A stretch of DNA of 64,000 nt from Streptomyces sp. NBC_00691 (GCF_036226665.1 NZ_CP109007.1:4628501-4692500), one strand, 5' to 3'; positions 16,375-25,414 are shown, numbered from the stretch's first letter. The notes: generated by a model from the letters alone, not told the origin. Program-made: numbers and translations.

Positions 16375-17860
16375 GCCGGTACTTCAGCACCTTCCGCAGC
16401 GCCTCGTTGCGGGGGAGCGCGGCCACCACCTCCAGCTGCTCCGGCAGCTTGTGGACCGAGAGGCCCGCCTCCCGCAGGAAGGCCGTCACCAGCGGAAGGG
16501 TCAGCGGGGCGGCTCCCGGGGGCTGTTCGACGACGGCGCAGACGCGCTCGCCGCGCTCGGTGTCCGGGAGTCCTATCACGGCGGCGTCGCCCACGTCCGG
16601 GTGCCGGTGCAGGAGGTCCTCGATCTCCTTGGCCGAGATGTTCTCTCCCTTGCGGATGATGATGTCCTTGATGCGGCCGGTCAGGACCAGGTGCCCGCTC
16701 GGGGTGAGGTGCCCGACGTCGCCGGTGACGAGGAAGCCGTCCTCGTCGAAGGCGGCGGCCGTCTGCGCCGGGTCGAGATAGCCCCGGCAGACCGCCTCCC
16801 CGCGGAGCCGCACCTCGCCGGAGCCGGTGATCCGGATCTCCATGCCGGCCGGCGGGCGGCCCTCGGTGGTGGCGAGGTTCTCCGGGGTGTCGTCGGGCGC
16901 GCCCATGGTGATCATGGGGACCTCGGTCATGCCGTACCCGTGGGTGAGCTGGCAGCCCAGTTCCTTCCGTACGGCGTGGTAGATCTCCGGCGGCTTCGGG
17001 GCGCCGCCGCCCGCGAGCAGCCGCAGGGTGGGGATGACCGGCTCGCCGGGCTGTTTCCGCTGTTCGGCGAGGAACATCGAGTAGAAGGCGGTGGAGCCGC
17101 CGGCGACGGTCACCCCGTGCCGCCGGTATTCGGCGAGTGCCTCGGGCAGCGCGAACTGTTCGAACATGACGGCCGGGAATCCGTACAGCAGCAGCATCAC
17201 CGTGTAGTCGGGCCCGGCGATGTGGGCGTACGGGAAGGCCATCGAGCCGACGTCGGACGCGGTGAGCCGCAGCGCGTGGGCGAGGCAGGAGCCGCCCGCG
17301 AGGAGTGAGCGGTCGGTGTGCAGGACGCCCTTGGGGTCGGAGGTCGTGCCGGAGGTCCAGTAGATCCAGCGGACGTCGGTCCCGGAGGAGGGCGGCGGGG
17401 GCAGCGTCGCCGGGTCTCCGTCGGGCAGGGAATCGGGTCCGTAGGCCTCGAAGATCCCGTGCGCGCCGAGTCGCCGGGCCATCTCCGTATGGTCGAATCC
17501 GCGCCAGATTCCGGGGACGGCGAAGTACTCGGCCTTGGACTCGCGCAGCGCGAAGCCGACCTCCTTGTCCCGGTAGAAGGGGATCACGGGCGTCTGTACG
17601 GCTCCGATGCGGGCGAGCGCGAAGGAGAGCACCGCGGTCTCGATGCGGGTGGGCAGCTGCCAGGCGACGACCGTGCCGGGGCGCACCCCCATGGCGTGGA
17701 GCCCCGCGGCGCAGCGCTCGGCGCGCTCGCGCAGCCCGCCGAAGGTGAGGACCCGGTCGCCCTGGAGGAGGACGGGCCGGTCGGGGGTGAGGGCGGCGCG
17801 GCGCTCGACGAGCTCCCAGAGCGTGCGGGCCGCGCCCAGGGCGTGTGCGGTCTGATCCAT
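16352..17860 (-). CDS. AMP-forming acyl-CoA ligase (class I adenylating enzyme)
   Basis: Protein of 502 residues. The P-loop is YWTSGTTSDPKGVLHTD (about residue 170). Core A5 reads THGYGMTEVPM, A7 reads FLVTGDVGHL, and the catalytic lysine region near the C terminus is LPRNEALRKVLKYRL. It makes an acyl-AMP and then the CoA ester; the closest types are cyclohexanecarboxylate- and medium-chain-acyl-CoA ligases, but the substrate is unknown. The start has AGGAG 7 nt upstream. It is divergent from the amidohydrolase operon and has an exact CTGAC-N5-GTCAG operator 18 bp before its ATG. This is probably the entry step of the pathway. Confidence 0.88.
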   Translation of the reverse strand: MDQTAHALGAARTLWELVERRAALTPDRPVLLQGDRVLTFGGLRERAERCAAGLHAMGVRPGTVVAWQLPTRIETAVLSFALARIGAVQTPVIPFYRDKEVGFALRESKAEYFAVPGIWRGFDHTEMARRLGAHGIFEAYGPDSLPDGDPATLPPPPSSGTDVRWIYWTSGTTSDPKGVLHTDRSLLAGGSCLAHALRLTASDVGSMAFPYAHIAGPDYTVMLLLYGFPAVMFEQFALPEALAEYRRHGVTVAGGSTAFYSMFLAEQRKQPGEPVIPTLRLLAGGGAPKPPEIYHAVRKELGCQLTHGYGMTEVPMITMGAPDDTPENLATTEGRPPAGMEIRITGSGEVRLRGEAVCRGYLDPAQTAAAFDEDGFLVTGDVGHLTPSGHLVLTGRIKDIIIRKGENISAKEIEDLLHRHPDVGDAAVIGLPDTERGERVCAVVEQPPGAAPLTLPLVTAFLREAGLSVHKLPEQLEVVAALPRNEALRKVLKYRLRERFGR

Positions 17861-17877
17861 GACCGGACTCCTCTTGG

Positions 17878-17892
17878 CTGACGTACCGTCAG
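17878..17892 (-). promoter_or_regulatory. CTGAC-N5-GTCAG operator, acyl-CoA ligase side
   Basis: CTGACGTACCGTCAG, perfect 5-bp arms, 18 bp upstream of the acyl-CoA ligase start. The identical 15-mer occurs at 40228-40242 before the doxX-DUF35 genes. This size and symmetry are typical of a TetR-family dimer site. Confidence 0.7.
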
Positions 17893-17921
17893 ATCGTGCG
17901 GTGAGCGTAGAGGCCGGGCGC

Positions 17922-17978
17922 TTGTCGGTCCAGGGGTGCGGGGCTAGCCTGATGCCGTCAGATCTGACGGTCCATCAG
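17922..17978 (+). promoter_or_regulatory. Amidohydrolase promoter with overlapping operators
   Basis: A -35 box TTGTCG (17922-17927) and a -10 box TAGCCT (17945-17950) are 17 bp apart, a good vegetative promoter. Right after the -10 box, at the expected start point, lies the perfect 16-bp palindrome CCGTCAGATCTGACGG (17955-17970). Its right half extends to CTGACGGTCCATCAG (17964-17978), the shared operator with one mismatch. Repression by blocking transcription start is inferred. Confidence 0.7.
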
Positions 17979-17993
17979 AAACATGGAGGGGTC

Positions 17994-19214
17994 ATGACGG
18001 AACTGCCCCGCGTCATCAGCGTCGACGACCACGTGATCGAGCCCGCCCACCTCTTCGAGACCTGGCTCCCGAAGAAGTACCGCGACCGCGGACCCCAGCC
18101 CCTCACGGCCGGCATCGGAGAGCTCGCCTACGTCGCCGGCAAGTACCAGATCACGATGGACCCGGACGGCCCGCCGACCGACTGGTGGATCTACGAGGAC
18201 CTCAAGTTCCCGTACAAGCGCAACATCGCCGCCGTCGGCTTCGACCGCGACGACATGACCCTGGAGGGCATCACCCGCGCCGAGATGCGGCGCGGCTGCT
18301 GGGACCCCAAGGCACGCCTCGCCGACATGGACCTCAACCACGTCGAGGCCTCGCTCTGCTTCCCGACCTTCCCCCGCTTCTGCGGCCAGACCTTCGCCGA
18401 GGCCCACGACAAGGAGGTCGCCCTCGCCTGCGTGCGCGCCTACAACGACTGGATGGTCGAGGAGTGGTGCGGCGACAGCGGCGGCCGGCTCATCCCGCTC
18501 TGCATCATCCCGCTCTGGGACATCGACCTCGCCGTCGCCGAGATCCGGCGCAACGCCGCACGCGGCGTCAAGGCCGTCACCTTCTCCGAGATCCCCACCC
18601 ACCTCGGCCTGCCGTCGATCCACTCCGGCTACTGGGACCCCTTCTTCGCCGTCTGCCAGGAGACCGGCACGGTGGTCAACATGCACATCGGCTCCAGCAG
18701 CCAGATGCCCGCCGCCTCGCCGGACGCCCCGCCCGCCGTCCAGGCCTCCCTCAGCTTCAACAACGCGATGGCCTCGATGATGGACTTCCTCTTCAGCGGG
18801 GTCCTCGTGAAGTTCCCCCGGCTCAAGCTCGCCTACAGCGAGGGCCAGATGGGATGGATCCCCTACGCCCTGGAGCGCGCCGACGACGTCTGGGAGGAGC
18901 ACCGCGCCTGGGGCGGCGTCCGCGACCTCATCCCCGAGCCGCCGTCCACGTACTACTACCGGCAGATCTTCTGCTGCTTCTTCCGCGACAAGCACGGGAT
19001 CGCCTCCCTGGACGTGGTGGGACGCGACAACGCCACCTTCGAGACCGACTACCCGCACGTCGACTCGACCTTCCCGCACACCAAGGAGGTCGCCCTCGAC
19101 CACGTCCAGGGCCTCGACGACGAGACGATCTACAAGCTCATGCGCGGCAACGCCATCCGCATGCTCGGCCTCGACTTCGACCGGGGCGTCGACTTCGGGT
19201 GGGGCAGCGCCTGA
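17994..19214 (+). CDS. Amidohydrolase family protein (ACMSD-like)
   Basis: Protein of 406 residues starting at the ATG at 17994 (GGAGG just upstream). The sequence starts ISVDDHVIEPAHLFETWLP; the D-x-H at 13-14 and later residues in VVNMHIGSSSQMP fit the metal-dependent hydrolase fold of the decarboxylase/amidohydrolase_2 group. GRDNATFETDYPHVDSTFPH near 350 carries a further conserved Asp. In actinobacteria this type is repeatedly found with acyl-CoA dehydrogenases in ring- or side-chain-degradation operons. Hydrolysis or decarboxylation of the CoA-bound intermediate is likely, but the exact reaction is unknown. The stop overlaps the next start (TGATG). Confidence 0.85.
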   Translation: MTELPRVISVDDHVIEPAHLFETWLPKKYRDRGPQPLTAGIGELAYVAGKYQITMDPDGPPTDWWIYEDLKFPYKRNIAAVGFDRDDMTLEGITRAEMRRGCWDPKARLADMDLNHVEASLCFPTFPRFCGQTFAEAHDKEVALACVRAYNDWMVEEWCGDSGGRLIPLCIIPLWDIDLAVAEIRRNAARGVKAVTFSEIPTHLGLPSIHSGYWDPFFAVCQETGTVVNMHIGSSSQMPAASPDAPPAVQASLSFNNAMASMMDFLFSGVLVKFPRLKLAYSEGQMGWIPYALERADDVWEEHRAWGGVRDLIPEPPSTYYYRQIFCCFFRDKHGIASLDVVGRDNATFETDYPHVDSTFPHTKEVALDHVQGLDDETIYKLMRGNAIRMLGLDFDRGVDFGWGSA

Positions 19215-20350
19215 TGGACCTCTCCTGCACCGACGAGGAGGAGGAGTTCCGGGCCCGGCTCGCGGCCTGGCTCGCCGCGACGCTGCCAGGACTCCCGCCG
19301 CGACCCGACCCGCTCGACTGGCCCGCCCGCCGGGCCTACGACTGCGGCTGGCAGCGCCGGCTGTACGACGCCGGGTACGCCGACGTGCACTGGGACGCCT
19401 CCCCGACACAGCGGCTGATCTTCCTGGAGGAGACCGAACTCGCCGGCGCCCCCTACGTCGGCGCCAACTTCGTCGGCCTCCTCCACGCCGGACCGACCAT
19501 CGCCGCCGAGGGCACGCCCGCACAGCGCGCCCGCTGGCTGCCGCCGGTCCTGCGCGGCGACGAGGTCTGGTGCCAGGGCTTCAGCGAGCCCGACGCCGGC
19601 TCCGACCTCGCCTCGCTGCGGACCAAGGCGGTACGGGACGGGGACGCGTACGTCGTCACCGGACAGAAGATCTGGACCTCGCACGCGGAGGTCGCCGACT
19701 GGTGCGAGCTGCTCGTCCGCACGGACCCGGACGCGCCCTCCAGGCACCGGGGCATCACCTGGCTCGCGATGCCCATGGACGCCCCCGGCGTCACGGTACG
19801 GCCGCTGCGGACCCTCGCCGGCTCCACGGAGTTCGCCGAGGTCTTCCTCGACGAGGTGCGGGTGCCCGTCGAGAACCGGGTCGGCGAGGAGAACGACGGC
19901 TGGCGGGTCACCATGGTCACCCTCTCCTTCGAACGCGGCACCGCGTTCGTCGGCGAGGTCGTCGCCTGCCGCCGGCTCCTCGGCGAACTCGCCCGCGCCG
20001 CACGCAAGAACGGCACCTGGGACGACGCCGTGCTGCGCCGCCGCCTCGGCCGGCTCTCCGCCGAGTTCCAGGCCCTGTGGCGGATCGTCCAGGCCAACGT
20101 CAGCGAGGCCCAGGCGACCGGCGGGGTGCCCGGCGCGGGCGGCTCCGTCTTCAAACTGCACTACTCGCACGCCCGCCAGGAGCTGTACGAGGCCGCAGCC
20201 GCCGTCCTCGGCCCCGACGCGCTCGACCTCGGGCGCGACTGGACCCTCGACCGGCTCTCCTCGCTCTCGTACACGATCGCGGCCGGCACCTCCCAGATCC
20301 AGCGCAACATCGTCGCCGAGCGCATCCTCGGCCTGCCGAAGGGCCGGTGA
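19214..20350 (+). CDS. Acyl-CoA dehydrogenase, large subunit type
   Basis: Protein of 378 residues with all three acyl-CoA dehydrogenase domains: FSEPDAGSDLASLRTKAV, the FAD-binding WTSHAEVADWCELLVRT segment, and the C-terminal TIAAGTSQIQRNIVAERILG. In the last motif the position that is the catalytic Glu in short-chain enzymes (E-G-T-S-E-I-Q) is Ala. This pattern is seen in actinobacterial FadE proteins that form mixed alpha2-beta2 enzymes, and the partner is encoded directly downstream with a 4-nt overlap. It is the second gene of the operator-controlled operon. Confidence 0.9.
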   Translation: MDLSCTDEEEEFRARLAAWLAATLPGLPPRPDPLDWPARRAYDCGWQRRLYDAGYADVHWDASPTQRLIFLEETELAGAPYVGANFVGLLHAGPTIAAEGTPAQRARWLPPVLRGDEVWCQGFSEPDAGSDLASLRTKAVRDGDAYVVTGQKIWTSHAEVADWCELLVRTDPDAPSRHRGITWLAMPMDAPGVTVRPLRTLAGSTEFAEVFLDEVRVPVENRVGEENDGWRVTMVTLSFERGTAFVGEVVACRRLLGELARAARKNGTWDDAVLRRRLGRLSAEFQALWRIVQANVSEAQATGGVPGAGGSVFKLHYSHARQELYEAAAAVLGPDALDLGRDWTLDRLSSLSYTIAAGTSQIQRNIVAERILGLPKGR

Positions 20351-21237
20351 CCCCCGCCATGGACTTCCGACTCACCGAGGACCAGCAGGCCCTGCGGCGC
20401 GGTGTACGGGACCTCCTCGAAGGCCGCTTCGGCCGGGAGGCGCTGCGGGCGGCGGTCGACTCCGGCGGCGCGCTGGACCGCGACCTGTGGCGCGGGCTCG
20501 GCGCCGCCGGATTCTTCGCCCTGCGCCTGCCGGAGGAGGCGGGAGGCGTGGGACTCGGCCTTCCGGAGGCGGTCCTCGTCTTCGAGGAGGCGGGCCGGGC
20601 GCTGCTCCCGGGGCCGCTCGTGGCGACGCACCTGGCGGCGGGCTCCGTGCCGGGCGCCGCGGAGGGGGACGTCGTCGTCACGGAGGTGGCCGAGGGGCTG
20701 GTGCCGTGGCTGGACGCGGCGGACGTGGTGGTGGGGGATGCCTCCGGCGCCGTACCGGTGCGGTCGGTCGACCCGCTGACGCCCCTGCACCGCGTGCCCC
20801 TGCCCCCACCCGCTCCCGGCGGGGAGGAGACGAGCCCCGAGGCCGTCCTGCTCACCGCCGCCGAGCAGGTGGGCAGTGCCGGGCGGACCACCGCGGAGGC
20901 CGTCTCCTACGCCCGCCGACGGGAGCAGTTCGGTCAGGTCATCGGCGGGTTCCAGGCCGTCAAGCACCTCTGCGCCGGGATGCTCGTCCGGACGGAGCTC
21001 GCCCGCGCCGCCGTCCGCGCCGCCTCCCTCACCGTCGACCCCGTCGAGATCGCCGGCGCCAAGCTCCTCGCCGACGAGGCGGCGACCGCCAACGCCCGCG
21101 ACTGCCTCCAGGTCCACGGCGGCATGGGCTTCACCTGGGAGGCCGACGTCCACCTCCATCTGAAGCGCGCCTGGGTGCGGGCCGGGCTGCGGCTGCCCGC
21201 CGCTCGCGCCGAGGAGGCGGTGGCCGCCGGACTGTGA
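20347..21237 (+). CDS. Acyl-CoA dehydrogenase, short partner subunit
   Basis: Protein of 296 residues, about 80 shorter than a normal acyl-CoA dehydrogenase. It keeps the N-terminal helical domain (MDFRLTEDQQALRRGVRDL) and the C-terminal helical domain (SYARRREQFGQVIGGFQAVK, LQVHGGMGFTWEADVHLHLK), but the middle beta-domain is much reduced and the GTSEIQR motif is absent. Together with the preceding gene this matches the FadE28/FadE29-type heterotetramers that oxidise unusual CoA esters such as steroid side chains. The start is the overlapping GTG (GTGA); the ATG at 20359 is possible. Confidence 0.88.
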   Translation: MTPAMDFRLTEDQQALRRGVRDLLEGRFGREALRAAVDSGGALDRDLWRGLGAAGFFALRLPEEAGGVGLGLPEAVLVFEEAGRALLPGPLVATHLAAGSVPGAAEGDVVVTEVAEGLVPWLDAADVVVGDASGAVPVRSVDPLTPLHRVPLPPPAPGGEETSPEAVLLTAAEQVGSAGRTTAEAVSYARRREQFGQVIGGFQAVKHLCAGMLVRTELARAAVRAASLTVDPVEIAGAKLLADEAATANARDCLQVHGGMGFTWEADVHLHLKRAWVRAGLRLPAARAEEAVAAGL

Positions 21238-21649
21238 CTCCCGGCATCGCTCTCCGCTCCCACCGGGTCACGGACGGTTGAAATCTGGTTGTGTCCTTCG
21301 GCGCGGCCGTCACGGCCCGGAGTCGGCCTCCGCCTCCGGTACGCTCCGTGGGATGCGAGTGCTCGTTGGCCCGGATCGTCCCGGTGTCGCCCCTGAGGTG
21401 ACTCCGGGCCCGGGAATGCGCGCCGCTCGCGCCCCGAGGAGGCGCCCCGCGCGCTCCTGTTCGACTCCCCGCAGCGCGCGTCGCACAGTATGGACTACGC
21501 GTACTCCTTCGCGCTGGAATATGCCCGAAGCGCTTGTTGCGGTGACTGTACGTCAACCATGCTGTCTCACAAGGGAATCACGTTCCGTAAGGGCGTCGAT
21601 GGCTGTGAGGCGCGAGGCGATGTGTCCGCCGGTTCGGATGGTGTGAGCG
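21238..21649. other. 412-bp region without a convincing gene
   Basis: Open frames here (an 88-residue one on the plus strand from 21490 and a 141-residue one on the minus strand) have poor codon use and no family features. Base composition drops locally at about 21500-21600, and GGAATCACGTTCC (21570-21582) is a short dyad. It probably holds the promoter of the HATPase gene. Confidence 0.5.
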
Positions 21650-22144
21650 GTGCAGGTGCTTCAGGTTCAGTTGGAGGTCGGGCCCGACCCGGCGGAGGTG
21701 GGGCGAGCCCGGAGGTGGGCCCGGTCGCGACTCGCCGGTTCGGGCATAGGCGATGACGAGCCGCTGGCCGAGACGCTGGTGCTGCTCATCTCCGAGCTCG
21801 TGACCAACGCGGTGGTGCACACCGGCTGTCCGGCCGTCCTGCGGATGCTGTTCGCGGCGGAGGGCGGGGTGCGCGTCGAGGTGGCGGACGCGAGCGACCG
21901 TCCGCCGCGGCCCCGGCACGCGGAGGGCGACGACACCAACGGGCGCGGCCTGGAGCTGGTCGACGGCCTCGCGGACCGGTGGGGCTGGCAGCCCGAGGGC
22001 GCCGGCAAGAGCATCTGGTGCGAGGTCGACCGGGATCCGGCCGCGCCTTCGCCGGGTCCGGGGCACGGCGCGGGACATGGCTCGGGGCACGTCCCCGGCG
22101 CGGGACCGGGGACGTCGGTGACGCCCGGCCGGGTGCGCTGCTGA
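21650..22144 (+). CDS. RsbW-like ATP-binding protein (HATPase_c)
   Basis: Protein of 164 residues, GTG start. The N-box is LLISELVTNAVVH, with the ATP/Mg-binding Glu and Asn; the G1 box region is EVADASDRPPRPR and the G2 region is GRGLELVDGLADRWGW. The family comprises anti-sigma kinases that bind or phosphorylate STAS antagonists. The last ~35 residues are a Gly/His/Pro-rich tail (PGPGHGAGHGSGHVPGAGPG) beyond the fold. It could partner the STAS protein at 15949-16374, but Streptomyces has dozens of such ATPases. It is convergent with the cyclase-type hydrolase. Confidence 0.85.
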   Translation: MQVLQVQLEVGPDPAEVGRARRWARSRLAGSGIGDDEPLAETLVLLISELVTNAVVHTGCPAVLRMLFAAEGGVRVEVADASDRPPRPRHAEGDDTNGRGLELVDGLADRWGWQPEGAGKSIWCEVDRDPAAPSPGPGHGAGHGSGHVPGAGPGTSVTPGRVRC

Positions 22145-22214
22145 CGGTTGGCGGCCGGGTGGCGGACGGCGGCGGCCGAGCCGTGCGCGCCGCCACCCGT
22201 CGACGTACCGGTGC

Positions 22215-23141
22215 TCAGAGGACGGCGACCGGTGCGACCGGTGTGCCCGTACCGCCCACGAAGGGCTCGGGCATGGCGGAGAGCAGGAAGGCGTAGCGCC
22301 GCTCTTGTGCACAGGCTGTGGACAGAGCTTCCAGATTCCAGTTCTGCCCCTGGAGCATGCCCATCTCGACCAGGTCGAGGGCGTGCACGGGCAGCCACAG
22401 GTCCTCGACCTCCGGCGGGAAGATCTCGAAGGTGAGGGTGTCGTTGGCGACGGCCGCGACGTCCCGGGCGTGGAACCACTCCGGCGTACGGATCGAGAGC
22501 CCCGGTGACGGGAAGGCGTATCCGTGCCGGTCGCCGGCCAGGTACGACCGCATCTGGCCCGTCCGTACGAGCACGATGTCGCCCGACCGTACGGTCACCC
22601 CGCCGAAGTCGGCGGCCTCGTCCAGGTCCTCGGGCGTGACGGCGTGGTCGCCCGGCAGCCGGTCCAGGCCCTTGGCGGCGGCCACGTCGAGCAGGACCCC
22701 GCGGCTCACGAGATGGCGGGCGGTGTGGATGCCGCTGAACTCGGAGCGGCCGTGCGGGGTGATGGTGGTGGCGGGGCGGCCGTTGTAGAGGTGGCCCGAG
22801 TGGGAGACATGGGTCAGGGCATCCCAGTGGGTGCCCGCCTGGAGGCCGAGGGTCACGGCGTCATCGCTGGTGGCGACCGTGCCGGGGCCGAAGAGCTCCT
22901 GGTTGATCTGGACCATGACGTGGAGCGGATTGACCCGCCCGGGGATCATGCCGGTCTGGACGCCGTCCTGCTTCAGGTCGACGGCGAGGGGGACGCGGTG
23001 GCCGGTGCGGACGGTGGCGACGGCCTCCCGTACGACCTCGTCGGTGACGAGGTTGAGGGTGCCGATCTCGTCGTCCTGGCCCCAACGTCCCCAGTTGTTG
23101 ACGCGCTTGGCGATCTCGTGGAATGCGGCGGGCAGAGACAT
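22215..23141 (-). CDS. Cyclase family protein (kynurenine-formamidase-like metal hydrolase)
   Basis: Protein of 308 residues. The family motif H/Q-x-G-T-H-x-D-x-x-x-H is seen in GLQAGTHWDALTHVSHSGH; it binds a divalent metal. GVLLDVAAAKGLDRLPGDHA is also typical. These enzymes hydrolyse amides, lactones or formyl groups. The start has GGAGG 6 nt upstream. It is divergent from the SDR-alcohol dehydrogenase operon, and their shared 100 bp contains two operator copies, so it probably belongs to the same pathway. Confidence 0.85.
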   Translation of the reverse strand: MSLPAAFHEIAKRVNNWGRWGQDDEIGTLNLVTDEVVREAVATVRTGHRVPLAVDLKQDGVQTGMIPGRVNPLHVMVQINQELFGPGTVATSDDAVTLGLQAGTHWDALTHVSHSGHLYNGRPATTITPHGRSEFSGIHTARHLVSRGVLLDVAAAKGLDRLPGDHAVTPEDLDEAADFGGVTVRSGDIVLVRTGQMRSYLAGDRHGYAFPSPGLSIRTPEWFHARDVAAVANDTLTFEIFPPEVEDLWLPVHALDLVEMGMLQGQNWNLEALSTACAQERRYAFLLSAMPEPFVGGTGTPVAPVAVL

Positions 23142-23157
23142 CGGGGCCTCCGGGGTC

Positions 23158-23221
23158 TTGTTTTCCGGTATCTGACGGACCGTAGAATCCTGACGACGAA
23201 TGAATCTAACGGACCGTCAGA
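23158..23221 (+). promoter_or_regulatory. SDR operon promoter with two operator copies
   Basis: TTGTTT (23158-23163) and TAGAAT (23183-23188) are a possible -35/-10 pair with a long 19-bp spacer. CTGACGGACCGTAGA (23172-23186) overlaps the -10 box, and CTAACGGACCGTCAG (23206-23220) lies just downstream in the opposite sense. Both share the ACGGACCGT core and match the CTGAC-N5-GTCAG consensus on one side. Confidence 0.55.
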
Positions 23222-23241
23222 AACTGCGGGAGGGGCCGGAC

Positions 23242-24231
23242 GTGGGGAACTTCTTGGCTGGCAAGGTCGTCGCCGTGACGGGCGCGGGGCGGGGCATCGG
23301 CCGCGCCGTGGCCCTCGCGTGCGCGGCGGAGGGCGCGAAGGTCGTCGTCAACGACTACGGCGTGTCGATCGAGGGCGGGGAACCGGCCTCGGAGATCGCG
23401 CTGTCGGTGGTGAAGGAGATCGAGGCGGGAGGCGGCACGGCGGTCGCGGTCGCCGACGACATCTCGACGATGGCGGGCGGGCAGCGCGTCGTCGACGTCG
23501 CCCTCGCCGAGTACGGCCGCCTCGACGGGGTCGTGTGCGTGGCGGGCATCCTGCGCGAGCGGATGCTCTTCAACATGTCCGAGGAGGAGTGGGACCCGGT
23601 CGTCGCGACACATCTGAAGGGCACGTTCACGGTCTTCCGGGCGGCCTCGGCGATCATGCGGCGCCAGGGGACCGGGACGCTGATCGGCTTCACCAGCGGC
23701 AACCACCAGGGCTCGGTGGCGCAGGCCAACTACTCGGCCGCGAAGGGCGGGATCATCTCCCTCGTACGGTCGGCGGCGCTCGGCCTCCACAAGTACGGGG
23801 TCACGGCGAACGCGGTGGCCCCGGTGGCGCGGACCCGGATGTCGGCGAACGTCCCGATGGAGCTCAAGGAGATCGGGGAGCCGGAGGACGTGGCGGCCCT
23901 CGTGGTCTATCTGCTCTCCGAGCGGGCCCGCGAGGAGAAGATCACCGGCCAGGTCTACACGATCGCCGGCCCGAAGATCGCGGTCTGGGCGCAGCCCAGG
24001 GAGCTGCGGGCGGGATACGCCGAGGGCGGCGCCTGGACCCCGGAACGGATCGCGGACTTCCTGCCGGGGACGGTCGGGGTGGACCCGATGCCGATGCTCG
24101 CCCGCCTGGAGGAGATGGCCCGGGCCGCGGCGGCGGGCGACCGCCCCAACGCGGGAGCCCGCTCCGGGACGAACGAGGGGGCGGGCCCCGACGGAGGCGC
24201 GGCCGACACCGGGACGGAGAACCGCTCATGA
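23242..24231 (+). CDS. SDR family oxidoreductase
   Basis: Protein of 329 residues from the GTG at 23242 (GGGAGGGG upstream); an in-frame ATG at 23200 would lie inside the operator and is rejected. The NAD(P) site is VVAVTGAGRGIGRAVALACA, and the catalytic Tyr and Lys are in QANYSAAKGGIIS. The first ~260 residues are a normal short-chain dehydrogenase; the C-terminal ~70 residues are an Ala/Gly-rich extension (IADFLPGTVGVDPMPMLARL). The type is related to the dehydrogenase part of multifunctional beta-oxidation enzymes, fitting oxidation of a 3-hydroxyacyl-CoA. It is coupled to the next gene (ATGA). Confidence 0.88.
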   Translation: MGNFLAGKVVAVTGAGRGIGRAVALACAAEGAKVVVNDYGVSIEGGEPASEIALSVVKEIEAGGGTAVAVADDISTMAGGQRVVDVALAEYGRLDGVVCVAGILRERMLFNMSEEEWDPVVATHLKGTFTVFRAASAIMRRQGTGTLIGFTSGNHQGSVAQANYSAAKGGIISLVRSAALGLHKYGVTANAVAPVARTRMSANVPMELKEIGEPEDVAALVVYLLSERAREEKITGQVYTIAGPKIAVWAQPRELRAGYAEGGAWTPERIADFLPGTVGVDPMPMLARLEEMARAAAAGDRPNAGARSGTNEGAGPDGGAADTGTENRS

Positions 24232-25277
24232 GGGGCGTGGTGTTCGACGGGAAGCAGGTCCAGGTCGTCGACGACCTGGAGGTGCGGGACCCCGGACCGG
24301 GGGAGGTGCTCGTGGGGATCGCGGCGGCCGGACTGTGCCACAGCGATCTGTCGGTCGTCGACGGAACCATCCCCTTCCCCCCTCCCGTGGTCCTCGGACA
24401 CGAGGGCGCGGGCGTCGTCGAGGCGGTCGGCCCGGGAGTCACCCACGTGGTCCCGGGTGACCACGTGGCCCTGTCGACCCTCGCCAACTGCGGAGCCTGC
24501 GCGGACTGCGACCGCGGGCGGCCCACCATGTGCCGGAAGGCCATCGGCATGCCAGGACAGCCGTTCTCGCGGGGCGGACGGCCGCTCTACCAGTTCGCTT
24601 CGAACTCGTCCTTCGCCGAGCGGACCGTCGTGAAGGCGGTCCAGGCGGTGAAGATCCCGCGGGACATCCCGCTGACCTCGGCCGCCCTGATGGGCTGCGG
24701 CGTCCTCACCGGCGTCGGGGCCGTCCTGAACCGGGCGAAGGTCGGGCGGGGCGAGACGGTCGTCGTCATCGGCACCGGCGGGATCGGGCTCAACGTCCTC
24801 CAGGGCGCGCGGATCGCCGGCGCGCTGACGATCGTGGCCGTGGACACGAACCCGGCCAAGGAGGCGGTGGCCCGGCAGTTCGGGGCGAGCCACTTCCTGA
24901 CCTCCACCGACGGGGTGCGGGGCATCCTTCCCACCGGCGCCGACCACGTCTTCGAATGCGTCGGGCACACCGGTCTCGTCCGGACCGCGATCGACCTCCT
25001 CGACCGGCACGGGCAGGCGATCCTCCTCGGCATGACCGCGCCGAAGGCGGAGGCCCGCTTCCTGCCCGCCGCGATGTTCCTGGACAAGTCGGTGCTGGGC
25101 TGCCGGTACGGCTCCTCCCGCCCGCAGCGCGACATCCCCCTCTACGCCGAGTTGTACCGCTCGGGCCGCCTCCTCCTCGACGAACTCGTCACTGCCACGT
25201 ACCCGGTGGAGGAGTTCGCGAGGGCGGTGGAGGACGCGGAGGCGGGCAAGGTGGCCCGGGGGGTCCTCACTTTCTGA
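24228..25277 (+). CDS. Zinc-dependent alcohol dehydrogenase
   Basis: Protein of 349 residues, medium-chain dehydrogenase/reductase family. Catalytic zinc ligands: GLCHSD (Cys) and GHEGAGVVEAVG (His, Glu). The structural zinc loop has four Cys in CGACADCDRGRPTMC. The Rossmann motif is VVVIGTGGIGLNVLQGARIAG. This resembles class III and related NAD-dependent enzymes of catabolic clusters. It overlaps the SDR gene by 4 nt, so the two oxidise intermediates of one pathway. Confidence 0.92.
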   Translation: MRGVVFDGKQVQVVDDLEVRDPGPGEVLVGIAAAGLCHSDLSVVDGTIPFPPPVVLGHEGAGVVEAVGPGVTHVVPGDHVALSTLANCGACADCDRGRPTMCRKAIGMPGQPFSRGGRPLYQFASNSSFAERTVVKAVQAVKIPRDIPLTSAALMGCGVLTGVGAVLNRAKVGRGETVVVIGTGGIGLNVLQGARIAGALTIVAVDTNPAKEAVARQFGASHFLTSTDGVRGILPTGADHVFECVGHTGLVRTAIDLLDRHGQAILLGMTAPKAEARFLPAAMFLDKSVLGCRYGSSRPQRDIPLYAELYRSGRLLLDELVTATYPVEEFARAVEDAEAGKVARGVLTF

Positions 25278-25414
25278 GGGTGCGACACGCCGCCGCGGTC
25301 CGGCGGTCCGGCCCGCGGTACGCCGCCGCCGTCCGGCCGTCCGGCGGGGGCGATGGCCGGCGGGAGGGAAAACGAGCTGGGCCTCGGGGGGCGTGCCTCG
25401 TTACGGTCCTGAGC

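Noticed and set aside
21470..21490. GTTCGACTCCCC resembling a tRNA T-loop
   Set aside because: The flanking bases do not form T-stem, acceptor or anticodon arms.
16352..25277. Secondary-metabolite gene cluster
   Set aside because: No PKS, NRPS, terpene or RiPP core enzyme; the enzymes are catabolic in type.
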